Origin: Bradyrhizobium macuxiense
Lineage (GTDB): Bacteria > Pseudomonadota > Alphaproteobacteria > Rhizobiales > Xanthobacteraceae
Direction of reading: 5' to 3'
Assembly (NCBI RefSeq): GCF_007993935.1
Contig: NZ_VITY01000005.1
Span: 62,001 to 126,000, forward strand
DNA: 64,000 nucleotides
Shown here: positions 8,145 to 15,858 of the stretch, one piece after another
Position numbering within the stretch: the first letter of the stretch is position 1
Layout: each line of letters starts with the position of its first letter
The notes under the pieces: model-generated
Seen by the model: only the letters and a program-made list of their open reading frames with translations
The model's database searches: none
Told to the model about the DNA's origin: nothing
Made by a program: the position numbers and the translations under genes

Positions 8145-8362
8145 GTGAGGTGAGCACACCTCTCAGACTCCCTCTCCCCCTGCGGGAGAGGGTGGGGAGA
8201 GGGGTGGCCCCGGGTGAGATGCGCGACGTCGGCCCGGCTGCATCAACGGACATCTACCTGCGAGGATTGTCCGTATTCAATCAGCACCGGAGCAAGCGGT
8301 ACCCCTCTCCCCAACCCTCCCCCGCAAGGGGGGAGGGAGCCCTACCAGCGTGCTTACCTCAC
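8145..8362. repeat. Dispersed ~215-bp palindromic element, copy 1 (family A)
   Basis: It fills the gap after cysE. The ends form an inverted repeat, GTGAGGTGAGCAC at 8145-8157 and GTGCTTACCTCAC at 8350-8362. Inside are two GC-rich hairpins, one around CCCTCTCCCCCTGCGGGAG and one around CTCCCCCGCAAGGGGGGAG, joined by a variable middle. The copy at 9293-9505 is in the same orientation and the one at 30062-30256 is inverted. No gene is visible. The structure resembles a MITE or BIME-type element. Confidence 0.85.
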
Positions 8363-8424
8363 CGCTTCCGGCGATCGCTGTTGTTCACCCTGCATACCCG
8401 AGCCGTGAATCGCCCCGCGCCTCG

Positions 8425-9237
8425 TCACTCCGGCACGAGCGCGTCGGCGAGCTGCGTAAAACTGTCGACGTGGAGGTCGAACCAGGGCTCCGGCGCGACG
8501 TCCACCTTTGCCGCCGGCCCGAACTCCAGCGGACGGGCGACGAACGCGGTGCGCATGCCGAAGGCGCGGGCGGCCTTCAGATCGTATTTGTGGCAGGCGA
8601 CCATCAGGATCTTGTCGGCGGGATAACCGAGGTAGTCCACCGCGAGTTGATATACCGCCGGTGACGGCTTGTAGCTGCGTGCAAGCTCCGCGGTCAGCAC
8701 GGCGTCGAACGGCAGCCTGGCGTGCTTGACCACCGCCACCACGGCGGCCATGCCGGCATTCGACAATGTCGAGGTCACGAACCGGCGGCGCAGGCGGGCA
8801 AGGCCTTCGACACTGTCGGGCCAGGCGTCGAGCTTGCTCCACACCATGTTCAATTCGTCGCGCTCATCTTTGGAGAAAGCCTCCGATAGGGCGTGGCGAT
8901 CAAGCAGCACATCCAGCGCTTCGCGATAGATGCGGTCGACCCGGATCCACGGGCGCTTGCCGGCGATCACGGCGTCGAGCGCGGCTCGATAGAGATCGCG
9001 CCATTCGCTCGAGAGTTTTGCCCAGTCGAGCGCAAGCCCCTTCGCGGCGTTGACGGCTTGCCCGGCGCGCAGGATCGGCTGGTAGAAGTCGACGCATGTC
9101 CCCTGGACGTCGAACGCGATCGCACGGATCTCATCGCGCCACGTCGCGGCCCTTGCCGGCTGCATCCCCGTCATTGCGGCCATGATCGATAGTCCTCCAG
9201 CGGTCACAACGCTTCGTCTGGTCAGATCGGGTAGCAC
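8425..9237 (-). CDS. Tat-exported HAD-family (haloacid dehalogenase type II-like) hydrolase
   Basis: A 270-residue HAD superfamily protein of the L-2-haloacid dehalogenase type. The N-terminus LTRRSVVTAGGLS is a twin-arginine signal with an ARA cleavage site near residue 30, so the folded enzyme should reach the periplasm. The nucleophile is Asp43 in AFDVQGTCVDF. Motif II is STLSN, and the Lys of motif III is in ARSYKPSPAVYQ. Motif IV reads MVACHKYDL, where the usual SSN/WD is changed to a His-Lys-Tyr-Asp context. The substrate is unknown. The gene is flanked by two direct copies of repeat family A. Confidence 0.87.
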   Translation of the reverse strand: MLPDLTRRSVVTAGGLSIMAAMTGMQPARAATWRDEIRAIAFDVQGTCVDFYQPILRAGQAVNAAKGLALDWAKLSSEWRDLYRAALDAVIAGKRPWIRVDRIYREALDVLLDRHALSEAFSKDERDELNMVWSKLDAWPDSVEGLARLRRRFVTSTLSNAGMAAVVAVVKHARLPFDAVLTAELARSYKPSPAVYQLAVDYLGYPADKILMVACHKYDLKAARAFGMRTAFVARPLEFGPAAKVDVAPEPWFDLHVDSFTQLADALVPE

Positions 9238-9292
9238 GGTTTGTTCCCGCTTACGTGGATCGGAAGCGGTTGCTGGAAGCAGCCACCCCTTC

Positions 9293-9505
9293 GTAAGGTG
9301 AGCACGTCAGTCAGGCTCCCTCTCCCCTTGCGGGAGAGGGTGGGGAGAGGGGTGGCCCCGGGCGCGATAGACGAAGTACGATCTCGCTGCATCAATCTAC
9401 GTACCGAGCACCGTCGTTTCTAACGGAGAGCGGAGCAAGCGGTACCCCTCTCCCCAACCCTCCCCCGCAAGGGGGGAGGGAGCCCTGCCGACGTGCTCAC
9501 CTCAC
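9293..9505. repeat. Dispersed palindromic element, copy 2 (family A)
   Basis: It has the same orientation and layout as copy 1. The left end is GTAAGGTGAGCACGT (9293-9307) and the right end ACGTGCTCACCTCAC (9491-9505). The inner hairpins and the GCTGCATCAA and GGAGCAAGCGGTACC blocks are shared with copy 1, while the middle differs. It occupies the gap between the HAD gene and the tartrate dehydrogenase gene. Confidence 0.85.
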
Positions 9506-9535
9506 CGCATGACGCGGCGAAAGCCTACCGCCCCC

Positions 9536-10609
9536 TCACACATTCGACCCATGGATCGCGTCGATCACCGCGTCCGTCACTTCCTTGGTCGTCGCCTTGC
9601 CGCCGACATCGGGAGTCAGCACGCCGGCCGCGCACACTTTCTCCACCGCCGCCATCAGGCGCGCCGCGGCGTCCTTTTCGCCGAGGTGCTCCAGCATCTG
9701 CGCACCGGTCCAGAAGGTCGCGACCGGGTTGGCGATGCCCTTGCCGGTGATGTCGAACGCCGAGCCGTGGATCGGCTCGAACATCGAGGGGAAGCGGCGC
9801 TGCGGGTCGATGTTGCCGGTCGGCGCCACGCCGAGGCTGCCGGCCAGCGCGCCGGCGAGGTCGGACAGGATGTCGGCGTGCAGGTTGGTCGCGACGATGG
9901 TGTCGAGGCTCTTCGGATTGAGCGTCATGCGCACCGTCATGGCGTCGACCAGCATCTTGTCCCAGGTGACGTCGGGAAAGTCCTGCGCCACTTCGGCGGC
10001 GATCTCGTCCCACATCACCATGCCGTGGCGCTGCGCGTTCGACTTGGTCACCACGGTGAGGAATTTGCGCGGCCGCGACTGCGCGAGCTGGAACGCATAG
10101 CGCATGATCCGCGTCACGCCGACCCGGGTGAAGACTGCGACTTCAGTGCCGACCTCTTCCGGCAGGCCCTTGTGCGCGCGGCCGCCCATGCCGGCATATT
10201 CGCCCTCGGAATTCTCGCGCACGATCACCCAGTCGAGATCGCCGACGCCGACATTGCGCAGCGGCGAGGCGACGCCGGGCAGGATCTTGGTCGGCCGCAC
10301 ATTGGCGTACTGGTCAAAACCCTGGCAGATCGGCAGGCGCAGGCCCCACAGCGTGATGTGGTCGGGCACGTCGGGCGCGCCGACCGCGCCAAAATAGATC
10401 GCGTCGAACTTCTTCAGCTCGGCCAGGCCGTCGGCCGGCATCATCACGCCGTGCTTCTTGTAATAGTCCGAGCCCCAGTCGAAGGTCTTGACGTTGAAGC
10501 TGATGTCGCCGGAGCGCTTGGCCAGTGCCTCCAGCACGCGGACGCCCGCGGAGATCACTTCGGGGCCGATGCCGTCGGCGGGGATGGCGGCGATGGAATG
10601 GGTACGCAT
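9536..10609 (-). CDS. ttuC: Tartrate dehydrogenase / D-malate dehydrogenase (decarboxylating)
   Basis: A 357-residue member of the isocitrate/isopropylmalate dehydrogenase family, closest in style to TtuC/DmlA. IPADGIGPEV starts the fold, ANVRPTKILPG and VRENSEGEYAG are substrate and NAD sites, VTKSNAQRHGMVMW holds the catalytic Lys region, and HADILSDLAGALAGSLGVAPTGNI contains the metal-binding aspartates. It oxidises tartrate or D-malate with NAD and Mn. It lies 21 bases after the MFS transporter gene on the same strand, so the two are almost surely one operon for uptake and oxidation of a hydroxy-dicarboxylate. Isopropylmalate activity is less likely because leuC and leuD are not nearby. 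Confidence 0.9.
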   Translation of the reverse strand: MRTHSIAAIPADGIGPEVISAGVRVLEALAKRSGDISFNVKTFDWGSDYYKKHGVMMPADGLAELKKFDAIYFGAVGAPDVPDHITLWGLRLPICQGFDQYANVRPTKILPGVASPLRNVGVGDLDWVIVRENSEGEYAGMGGRAHKGLPEEVGTEVAVFTRVGVTRIMRYAFQLAQSRPRKFLTVVTKSNAQRHGMVMWDEIAAEVAQDFPDVTWDKMLVDAMTVRMTLNPKSLDTIVATNLHADILSDLAGALAGSLGVAPTGNIDPQRRFPSMFEPIHGSAFDITGKGIANPVATFWTGAQMLEHLGEKDAAARLMAAVEKVCAAGVLTPDVGGKATTKEVTDAVIDAIHGSNV

Positions 10610-10630
10610 GGTTTGTCTCCGGATGAGTGA

Positions 10631-11944
10631 TTAGTGGGTTCGCACAGGATTGGGTTGCGGTTCGGATTGTGCAGGCGCGCTCTGGCTGCGCGACAGCAGC
10701 AAGGTGAGCACGGCCGAGAGCACCAGCAGGCCGGCGACGAAATACAGCCCGCCGTCGAAGCTGCCGGTGCGTTCCTTGATCCAGCCGATCATCGCCGGCC
10801 CGACGAAGCCGCCGAGATTGCCGATCGAGTTGATGGTGGCGATGCCGGCCGCTGCGGCCGAGCCCGACAGGAACACGGTCGGCATGCTCCACAGCGGCGG
10901 CTTCGACGACGAGATGCCGATATTGACCAAGGTCAGCGCCGCGATCACGGCAGCAAGCCCGGTCCATAGTCCGGCAAGCGCTAAACCTGCCGCCGCCATC
11001 AGGCAGGCCAGCACCACATGCCAGGTGCGCTCGCCGGTGCGATCGGAATGCCGCGCCCACAGCACCATCGCGATTACGGCGATGGTCGCCGGCACCGCGT
11101 TGAGGAAGCCGACCTGGATCGACGACAGGCCGAACGCCTTGATGATCTGCGGCGCCCACACACCGAGCGTGTAGAGCCCGGCCGAGGTGCCGAAATAGAC
11201 CAGCGCCAGCGCCAGTACGCGCGGATCGGCAAGGCCGCGCCAGATGCTGTGGCTCGCGGTCGCGGCCTTGCCGTCATTCTCCGCCTTCATCGTCTTGACC
11301 AGCCAGGCGCGCTCGTCGTCGGCGAGCCATCTGGCCTGCTCCGGCCGGTCGGTGAGGAAGCCCAGCACGACGAAGCCGAGCAGCACCGCGGGCACCGCCT
11401 CCAGCACGAACAGCCATTGCCAGCCCTTGAAGCCGAGCATTCCGTCCATCTCCAGCAGCGCGCCGGAGACCGGCGAGCCGAGCACGGTCGAGAGCGGCGC
11501 CGCGGCCATGAACAGCGCGGTGACGGCGGCGCGCTGCCGCGCCGGGAACCAGTAGGAGAGGTAGAGGATGATGCCGGGAAAGAAGCCGGCTTCGGCAGCG
11601 CCGAGCAGGAAGCGCAGCACATAGAAGCTGGTCGCGCCCTGCACCAGCGCCATCGCCGCCGAAACGATACCCCAGGTGATCATCACCCGCGCGATCCAGA
11701 TCCGCGCGCCGATCTTGTGCAGGATGATGTTGGAGGGCACCTCGAACAGGAAATAGCCCCAGAAGAAGATACCGGCGCCGAAGCCATAGACCGTCGGCGA
11801 CAGGCCGATGTCCTTGTTCATGGTCAGCGAGGCGAAGCCGATATTGACGCGGTCGATGAAGGCCACGAAGTACAGCAGCATGATGAACGGCACGATGCGC
11901 AGTGAGATCTTGCGCAACACGCGCGTGCCAAGCTGGCTTTCCAT
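10631..11944 (-). CDS. MFS transporter, anion:cation symporter type (tartrate/phthalate-like)
   Basis: A 437-residue, 12-segment major facilitator. The ACS-family marks are FIDRVNIGFASLTMNKDIGLS near the first helix and LSYWFPARQRAAVTALFMAAAP in the loop before helix 5. Its partner is the tartrate/malate dehydrogenase gene directly downstream, so tartrate or a similar dicarboxylate is the likely substrate. It is transcribed divergently from a LysR-type gene, whose candidate binding site lies at 12043-12063. Confidence 0.9.
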   Translation of the reverse strand: MESQLGTRVLRKISLRIVPFIMLLYFVAFIDRVNIGFASLTMNKDIGLSPTVYGFGAGIFFWGYFLFEVPSNIILHKIGARIWIARVMITWGIVSAAMALVQGATSFYVLRFLLGAAEAGFFPGIILYLSYWFPARQRAAVTALFMAAAPLSTVLGSPVSGALLEMDGMLGFKGWQWLFVLEAVPAVLLGFVVLGFLTDRPEQARWLADDERAWLVKTMKAENDGKAATASHSIWRGLADPRVLALALVYFGTSAGLYTLGVWAPQIIKAFGLSSIQVGFLNAVPATIAVIAMVLWARHSDRTGERTWHVVLACLMAAAGLALAGLWTGLAAVIAALTLVNIGISSSKPPLWSMPTVFLSGSAAAAGIATINSIGNLGGFVGPAMIGWIKERTGSFDGGLYFVAGLLVLSAVLTLLLSRSQSAPAQSEPQPNPVRTH

Positions 11945-12042
11945 GGGCTTCCCCGGGTTCGTCTTGTCGTTGGGACGGCGCGTTTCGCCGCACCATTGGG
12001 AAGCCTAGAAGGCCGCGCCCTTCCGCTTCAACCCGTGTGGGT

Positions 12043-12063
12043 TTATACAAAAAAATGATATAA
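12043..12063. promoter_or_regulatory. Candidate LysR-type box between the transporter and lysR genes
   Basis: TTATA (12043-12047) and TATAA (12059-12063) form an inverted repeat with an 11-base centre, matching the T-N11-A rule of LysR regulators. It includes TATAAT at 12059-12064, a possible -10 box for the lysR transcript, so binding could also give autoregulation. Confidence 0.5.
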
Positions 12064-12073
12064 TCGCCGCGGC

Positions 12074-12159
12074 CGTCATTGCGAGGAGCGGAGCGACGAA
12101 GCAATCCATCGCCCCGCCTATGCCGAGCTATGGATTGCTTCGCTGCGCTCGCAATGACG
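12074..12159. repeat. Dispersed palindromic repeat (CATTGCGAG family) in the lysR leader
   Basis: CGTCATTGCGAGGAGCGGAG opens the element and GCAATGACG closes it (12151-12159). The inner GAAGCAATCCAT and ATGGATTGCTTC arms are perfect complements. This repeat family is very common between genes of Bradyrhizobium and Rhodopseudomonas. Here it lies between the likely promoter and the start codon of lysR, so it becomes a hairpin in the 5' leader. Confidence 0.85.
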
Positions 12160-12177
12160 GTGGGAGAGGAGTCTATC

Positions 12178-13095
12178 TTGGAACTGCACCAGCTTCGCTG
12201 CTTCGTGGCGGCTGCCGAGGAGCTGCATTTCGGCCGTGCGGCGCAGCGCCTGCAGATGATGCCGTCGGCGCTCGGCCGTCACATCAAGCTGCTGGAAGAG
12301 GACCTCGGCGTGCGGCTGTTCGCGCGCACCACGCGCGCGGTGTCGCTGACCGAGGACGGCGCCACCCTGCTGCGCGAGGGCCGCGCATTGCTCGGCCGCG
12401 CCGAGGCGATCGAGAACGGCTTCCGCCGCCGGCTGCGCAAGCCATCGGCACGGCGCTTCCGGATCGGCGCGATCGACAGCGCCGCGGCCGGCCTGTTGCC
12501 GCCGCTGCTGCGCGACGTCCGCGCGGCCCATCCCGACGTCGCCGTGCAGCTGCTCGAGGAGAAGACCATCCGGCTGCTGCCAAAGCTGCTGTCGGGCGCG
12601 CTCGATCTCGCCTTCGTGCGGCCGCCGGAGCGGCCCGACCGGCGTATCGAGTTCGTGCCGCTGCTGCGGGAGACCGCCGTGGTGGCGCTGTCGCACAAGC
12701 ATACGCTGGCGCGGCGCAAGCAGATCGTACTGCCCGACATCGCCGATCAGCCGCTGATCGTGCCGGAGCGCCGCTCGCGGCCGCACAGCCACGATCTCAC
12801 GACCAAACTGTTCGACGAGGCCGGGCTGACGCCGCGCATCCAGGAGATCGCCGACGAGAAGCAGACCATCGTCAACATGGTCGCGGCACGGCTCGGCGTC
12901 GCCATCGTGCCGCGCTGGACCGCGCGAATGGCGATCCCGGGCGTGCGCTTTGTGCCACTTCGCCTGAAGCGCGGCAGCAGCGCCGGCCGACTGCCGCTCG
13001 CCGCCGCCTGGCTGAAAGGCTCCCGCGACCCGGTCCGCGACCAGGTGATCGCCGTGCTGGAAGCAAGGTTGAAGAGTTACGCGCGTGAGGCGTGA
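12178..13095 (+). CDS. LysR family transcriptional regulator
   Basis: A 305-residue LTTR. The winged helix-turn-helix is at residues 1-60 (ELHQLRCFVAAAEELHFGRAAQRL and the recognition part PSALGRHIKLLEEDLGVRLFARTTR), and the substrate-binding domain begins near residue 92. The start is TTG at 12178, placed by a strong GGAGAGGAG six bases upstream and by the LELHQLRCF opening of the family. Longer frames read through the upstream repeat and are not credible. It is divergent from the transporter/dehydrogenase operon, which it probably activates. Confidence 0.88.
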   Translation: MELHQLRCFVAAAEELHFGRAAQRLQMMPSALGRHIKLLEEDLGVRLFARTTRAVSLTEDGATLLREGRALLGRAEAIENGFRRRLRKPSARRFRIGAIDSAAAGLLPPLLRDVRAAHPDVAVQLLEEKTIRLLPKLLSGALDLAFVRPPERPDRRIEFVPLLRETAVVALSHKHTLARRKQIVLPDIADQPLIVPERRSRPHSHDLTTKLFDEAGLTPRIQEIADEKQTIVNMVAARLGVAIVPRWTARMAIPGVRFVPLRLKRGSSAGRLPLAAAWLKGSRDPVRDQVIAVLEARLKSYAREA

Positions 13096-13208
13096 CCATG
13101 CAAAGCGAGTGTCATATTAGCCTGCTAGCGATTCCGTCGCGGCTGCAAATGCACTTCCCGCGCCGGAGTAGCCCGGCGCTTCGCCGACAGTCTTTGACCG
13201 GAGGGATC

Positions 13209-13517
13209 ATGCTACGCATTGCCACCTGTCTGACGCTTCTGATTTCCCTTCATGCGGCCGCGGCACAAGACAGGGTGCCGGACGCCCCACCGCACCCCTA
13301 TTTTGGCGGCTCCACAACGCCGCCGACTGATCTACCGTCCGGGATCGGCAGTTATTGCATCTACGACAACCTCATCTACTCGATTGGCTCGCCCATCTGC
13401 GTCGGCAAGACGAGCTACGTCTGTGCTCCTGCGACAAACGAAGCGGAGCTCAATCAGCGGGCGTATTGGTCGGCAAGACCAGCTGACCCAAAACTGACCG
13501 CGCCGGTGTGCCAGTAG
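13209..13517 (+). CDS. Small secreted protein of unknown function
   Basis: 102 residues. A signal peptide is clear (MLRIATCLTLLISLHAAAAQ, cleavage after AAA), followed by a mature part with three or four cysteines (SYCIYD, SPICVGKTSYVCAPA, APVCQ) that could pair in the periplasm. Start ATG at 13209 has GGAGGG eight bases upstream. No family is recognised. It stands alone between lysR and a repeat-filled gap. Confidence 0.75.
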   Translation: MLRIATCLTLLISLHAAAAQDRVPDAPPHPYFGGSTTPPTDLPSGIGSYCIYDNLIYSIGSPICVGKTSYVCAPATNEAELNQRAYWSARPADPKLTAPVCQ

Positions 13518-13641
13518 AACGCGAAGCTGCATCCTCATCCTCACGTGTCATCGCCCGGCTCGCCGCCTCCGCTAAAGCTTCGGCGCGCCAGGGACCTGTA
13601 GCCTCGTCGAAGCCTTGGCGTAGACGGGACCGGGCGATCCG

Positions 13642-13720
13642 GTACGCCGCGGCCTCTCGGCTCAAGCACTGCCGCCTCTGGAATACTGGATCACCCGCAT
13701 GCGCATGCGCGGGTGATGAC
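13642..13720. repeat. Dispersed repeat family C, copy 1
   Basis: It begins GTACGCCGCGGCCTCTCGGC and ends in a hairpin with CACCCGC and GCGGGTG arms around an alternating GCATGCGCATGC core (about 13690-13720). Related copies are at 39591-39663 and, inverted, at 59348-59414. The rest of 13518-14004 outside repeats C and B shows no gene. Confidence 0.75.
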
Positions 13721-13760
13721 ATCGCGTTGTTTGGTACCCTGAAAGGCGAACCATCTTGAT

Positions 13761-13883
13761 CGTCGTCCTGGCGAAAGCCAGGACCCATTACCCCTAACCT
13801 CAGGCGTTGCGCGACGCTGGGGCCGCTGTCCCGCTCATCACCGAAGGCGGTGGTTATGGGTCCTGGCTTTCGCCAGGACGACG
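13761..13883. repeat. Dispersed 123-bp palindromic element, family B copy 1
   Basis: Outer arms CGTCGTCCTGGCGAAAGCC and GGCTTTCGCCAGGACGACG are perfect complements, each followed inside by AGGACCCAT or ATGGGTCCT. The middle holds GTTGCGCGACGCTGG. Copies of the same length are at 33667-33789 and 59424-59545. Confidence 0.85.
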
Positions 13884-14004
13884 CTGGAGAGAGCTGCATA
13901 CGGCCCCCCGCGGTTCCATCCCGGCGGATCCCGCGCCGGCGCAGCGCAAATCTCTCCCGGTTTTGCGGATCGGCCATGAGTTCCGCGTTTGTAGACTCGC
14001 GTTA

Positions 14005-14019
14005 TGTTATAATATAACA
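14005..14019. promoter_or_regulatory. Zur-type operator (perfect palindrome) of the zinc operon
   Basis: TGTTATA-A-TATAACA is a perfect 15-base palindrome ending nine bases before the first ATG of the zinc cluster. It matches the GTTATANTATAAC-type core known for Zur boxes of alphaproteobacteria. With zinc bound, Zur would sit here and silence the operon. Its position next to the start codon suggests the promoter is overlapped or just upstream. Confidence 0.85.
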
Positions 14020-14027
14020 GTCTCTCC

Positions 14028-14222
14028 ATGGCGCATACGCACACCCACGACCATCACCATCACGGCCACGCCCGTCCCCACGGGCACAGCCACGGCCCGG
14101 CCGGCCATCCGGCCCAGACTGCGCACTGGTCGATCCTGCGCATGCCCGTGCCGGCCCGGCTGCTCGCGGCGCTCGCTGTCTCTGCCGGCCTGTGGGGCGT
14201 CGTCTGGCTGGCGATGAGGTGA
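14028..14222 (+). CDS. His-rich small membrane protein at the head of the zinc operon
   Basis: 64 residues. Residues 2-28 are packed with histidines (HTHTHDHHHHGHARPHGHSHG), followed by one hydrophobic segment (LLAALAVSAGLWGVVWLAM) at the C-terminus. It is likely a tail-anchored or single-pass protein that holds zinc at the membrane. It is the first gene after the Zur palindrome and its stop lies five bases before the ATPase start, so it belongs to the same operon. The function is inferred from composition and context. No named family is recognised. Confidence 0.82.
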   Translation: MAHTHTHDHHHHGHARPHGHSHGPAGHPAQTAHWSILRMPVPARLLAALAVSAGLWGVVWLAMR

Positions 14223-14227
14223 GACCT

Positions 14228-14983
14228 GTGGCTGCTCTTGTCACCTTTCGCGACGTCACCCTCGGCTATGACCGCCATCCGGCGGTGCACCATCTCAACG
14301 GCGCGGTCGAGGCGGGTGCGCTGCTGGCCGTGATCGGCCCGAACGGCGCCGGCAAGTCGACGTTGCTGCGCGGCATTGCCGGCGTGCTCAAGCCGTTGTC
14401 GGGGGTGATCGATCTCGACGGTCTCGAGCACCGTGACATCGCCTATCTGCCGCAATCCGCCGACATCGACCGGACGTTTCCGATCTCGGTGTTCGATTTC
14501 GTCGGCACCGGGCTGTGGCGCTCCACCGGCTTCTTCGGCGGCATCGGCAAGGCCGCGCGCGGCAAGATTTTGGCGGCGCTCGCCGCAGTCGGCCTCAACG
14601 GCTTCGAGAACCGTCCGATCGGCACGCTGTCCGGCGGCCAGACCCAGCGCATGCTGTTCGCACGCGTGCTGTTGCAGGACGCCCGCCTGATCGTGCTCGA
14701 CGAGCCGTTCAACGCCATCGATGCCAAGACCACCGCCGATCTGCTGGCGCTGGTGAAGCGCTGGAACGGCGAGGGCCGCACGGTGCTGGCGGCGCTGCAC
14801 GACCTCGACATGGTGCGCAACAATTTCCCGGAAACGCTGCTCCTGGCACGCGGCCCGGTTGAATGGGGCCCGACCGCGCAGACGCTGACGGCGGACAATC
14901 TGACGGTCGCGATGCGGATGTGCGAGGCGTTCGACGACAGCGCCGCGGCCTGCGCAGCCGATCCGCGCTCGAGGGCTGCCTGA
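14228..14983 (+). CDS. znuC: Zinc/manganese ABC transporter ATPase (ZnuC-type)
   Basis: A 251-residue ABC ATPase. Walker A is GPNGAGKST (about residue 37), the signature is LSGGQTQRM, Walker B is LIVLDEPF, and the switch His is in ALHDLDMV. The start is GTG at 14228, since the frame upstream reads through the previous gene. It powers uptake through the permease encoded five bases downstream. Zinc is chosen over manganese because of the Zur-type palindrome and the His-rich and COG0523 partners. Confidence 0.93.
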   Translation: MAALVTFRDVTLGYDRHPAVHHLNGAVEAGALLAVIGPNGAGKSTLLRGIAGVLKPLSGVIDLDGLEHRDIAYLPQSADIDRTFPISVFDFVGTGLWRSTGFFGGIGKAARGKILAALAAVGLNGFENRPIGTLSGGQTQRMLFARVLLQDARLIVLDEPFNAIDAKTTADLLALVKRWNGEGRTVLAALHDLDMVRNNFPETLLLARGPVEWGPTAQTLTADNLTVAMRMCEAFDDSAAACAADPRSRAA

Positions 14984-14988
14984 CGCCG

Positions 14989-15858
14989 ATGCTGACAGAC
15001 GCGCTGATCACGCCCTTCACCGAATTCGAGTTCATGCGCCGCGCGCTGGCGGCCGTGATCGCGCTGTCGCTCGGCGGTGCGCCGATCGGCGTGTTCCTGA
15101 TGCTGCGGCGGATGAGCCTGGTCGGCGACGCCATGGCGCATGCGATCCTGCCGGGCGCTGCGATCGGCTTTCTGATCTCGGGACTCAATCTGTTCGCGAT
15201 GACGACCGGCGGCCTGATCGCAGGCTTTGCGGTGGCGCTGCTCGCCGGCCTCGTCGCCCGCACCACCGAGTTGAAGGAAGACGCCTCGCTTGCGACCTTC
15301 TATCTGGTCTCGCTCGCGCTCGGCGTCACCATCGTCTCGATCAAGGGCACCAATATCGACCTGCTGCACGTGCTGTTCGGCAACATCCTGGCGATGGACG
15401 ATCAGACCCTGCTGGTGATCGCGTTCAACGCCACCCTCACGCTGCTGGTGCTCGCCGTGATCTATCGGCCGCTGGTGATCGAATGCGTCGATCCGGTGTT
15501 CCTGCGCACCGTGAGCCGGGCCGGCGCGCCGGCGCATCTCGCGTTCCTCGCGCTGGTCGTGGTCAACCTCGTCAACGGCTTCCACGCGCTCGGCACGCTG
15601 CTCGGCGTCGGGCTGATGATCCTGCCCGCGGGCATCGCGCGGTTCTGGTCGCGTGACATCACCACCATGATCTGTATCGCGGTTGCGAGCGCGATGCTGT
15701 CGGGCTATGCCGGGCTGGTGCTGTCGTACCAGACCCGGATTCCCTCCGGCCCCGCGATCATCCTGGTTGCGGCCGGGCTCTATATCGTGTCGCTGCTGTT
15801 CGGCAATGTCAGCGGCCTGGTTCGGCAGCTGTTTCCCGGCCGCCATCTCGAGGCATGA
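14989..15858 (+). CDS. znuB: Zinc/manganese ABC transporter permease (ZnuB-type)
   Basis: A 289-residue ABC-3 family permease with eight or nine membrane segments. Family marks are RRMSLVGDAMAHAILPGAAIGF near residue 35 and GVGLMILPAGIARFW. Start ATG at 14989 follows the znuC stop by five bases. Its stop overlaps the start of the binding-protein gene (ATGA), which indicates translational coupling. Confidence 0.93.
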   Translation: MLTDALITPFTEFEFMRRALAAVIALSLGGAPIGVFLMLRRMSLVGDAMAHAILPGAAIGFLISGLNLFAMTTGGLIAGFAVALLAGLVARTTELKEDASLATFYLVSLALGVTIVSIKGTNIDLLHVLFGNILAMDDQTLLVIAFNATLTLLVLAVIYRPLVIECVDPVFLRTVSRAGAPAHLAFLALVVVNLVNGFHALGTLLGVGLMILPAGIARFWSRDITTMICIAVASAMLSGYAGLVLSYQTRIPSGPAIILVAAGLYIVSLLFGNVSGLVRQLFPGRHLEA

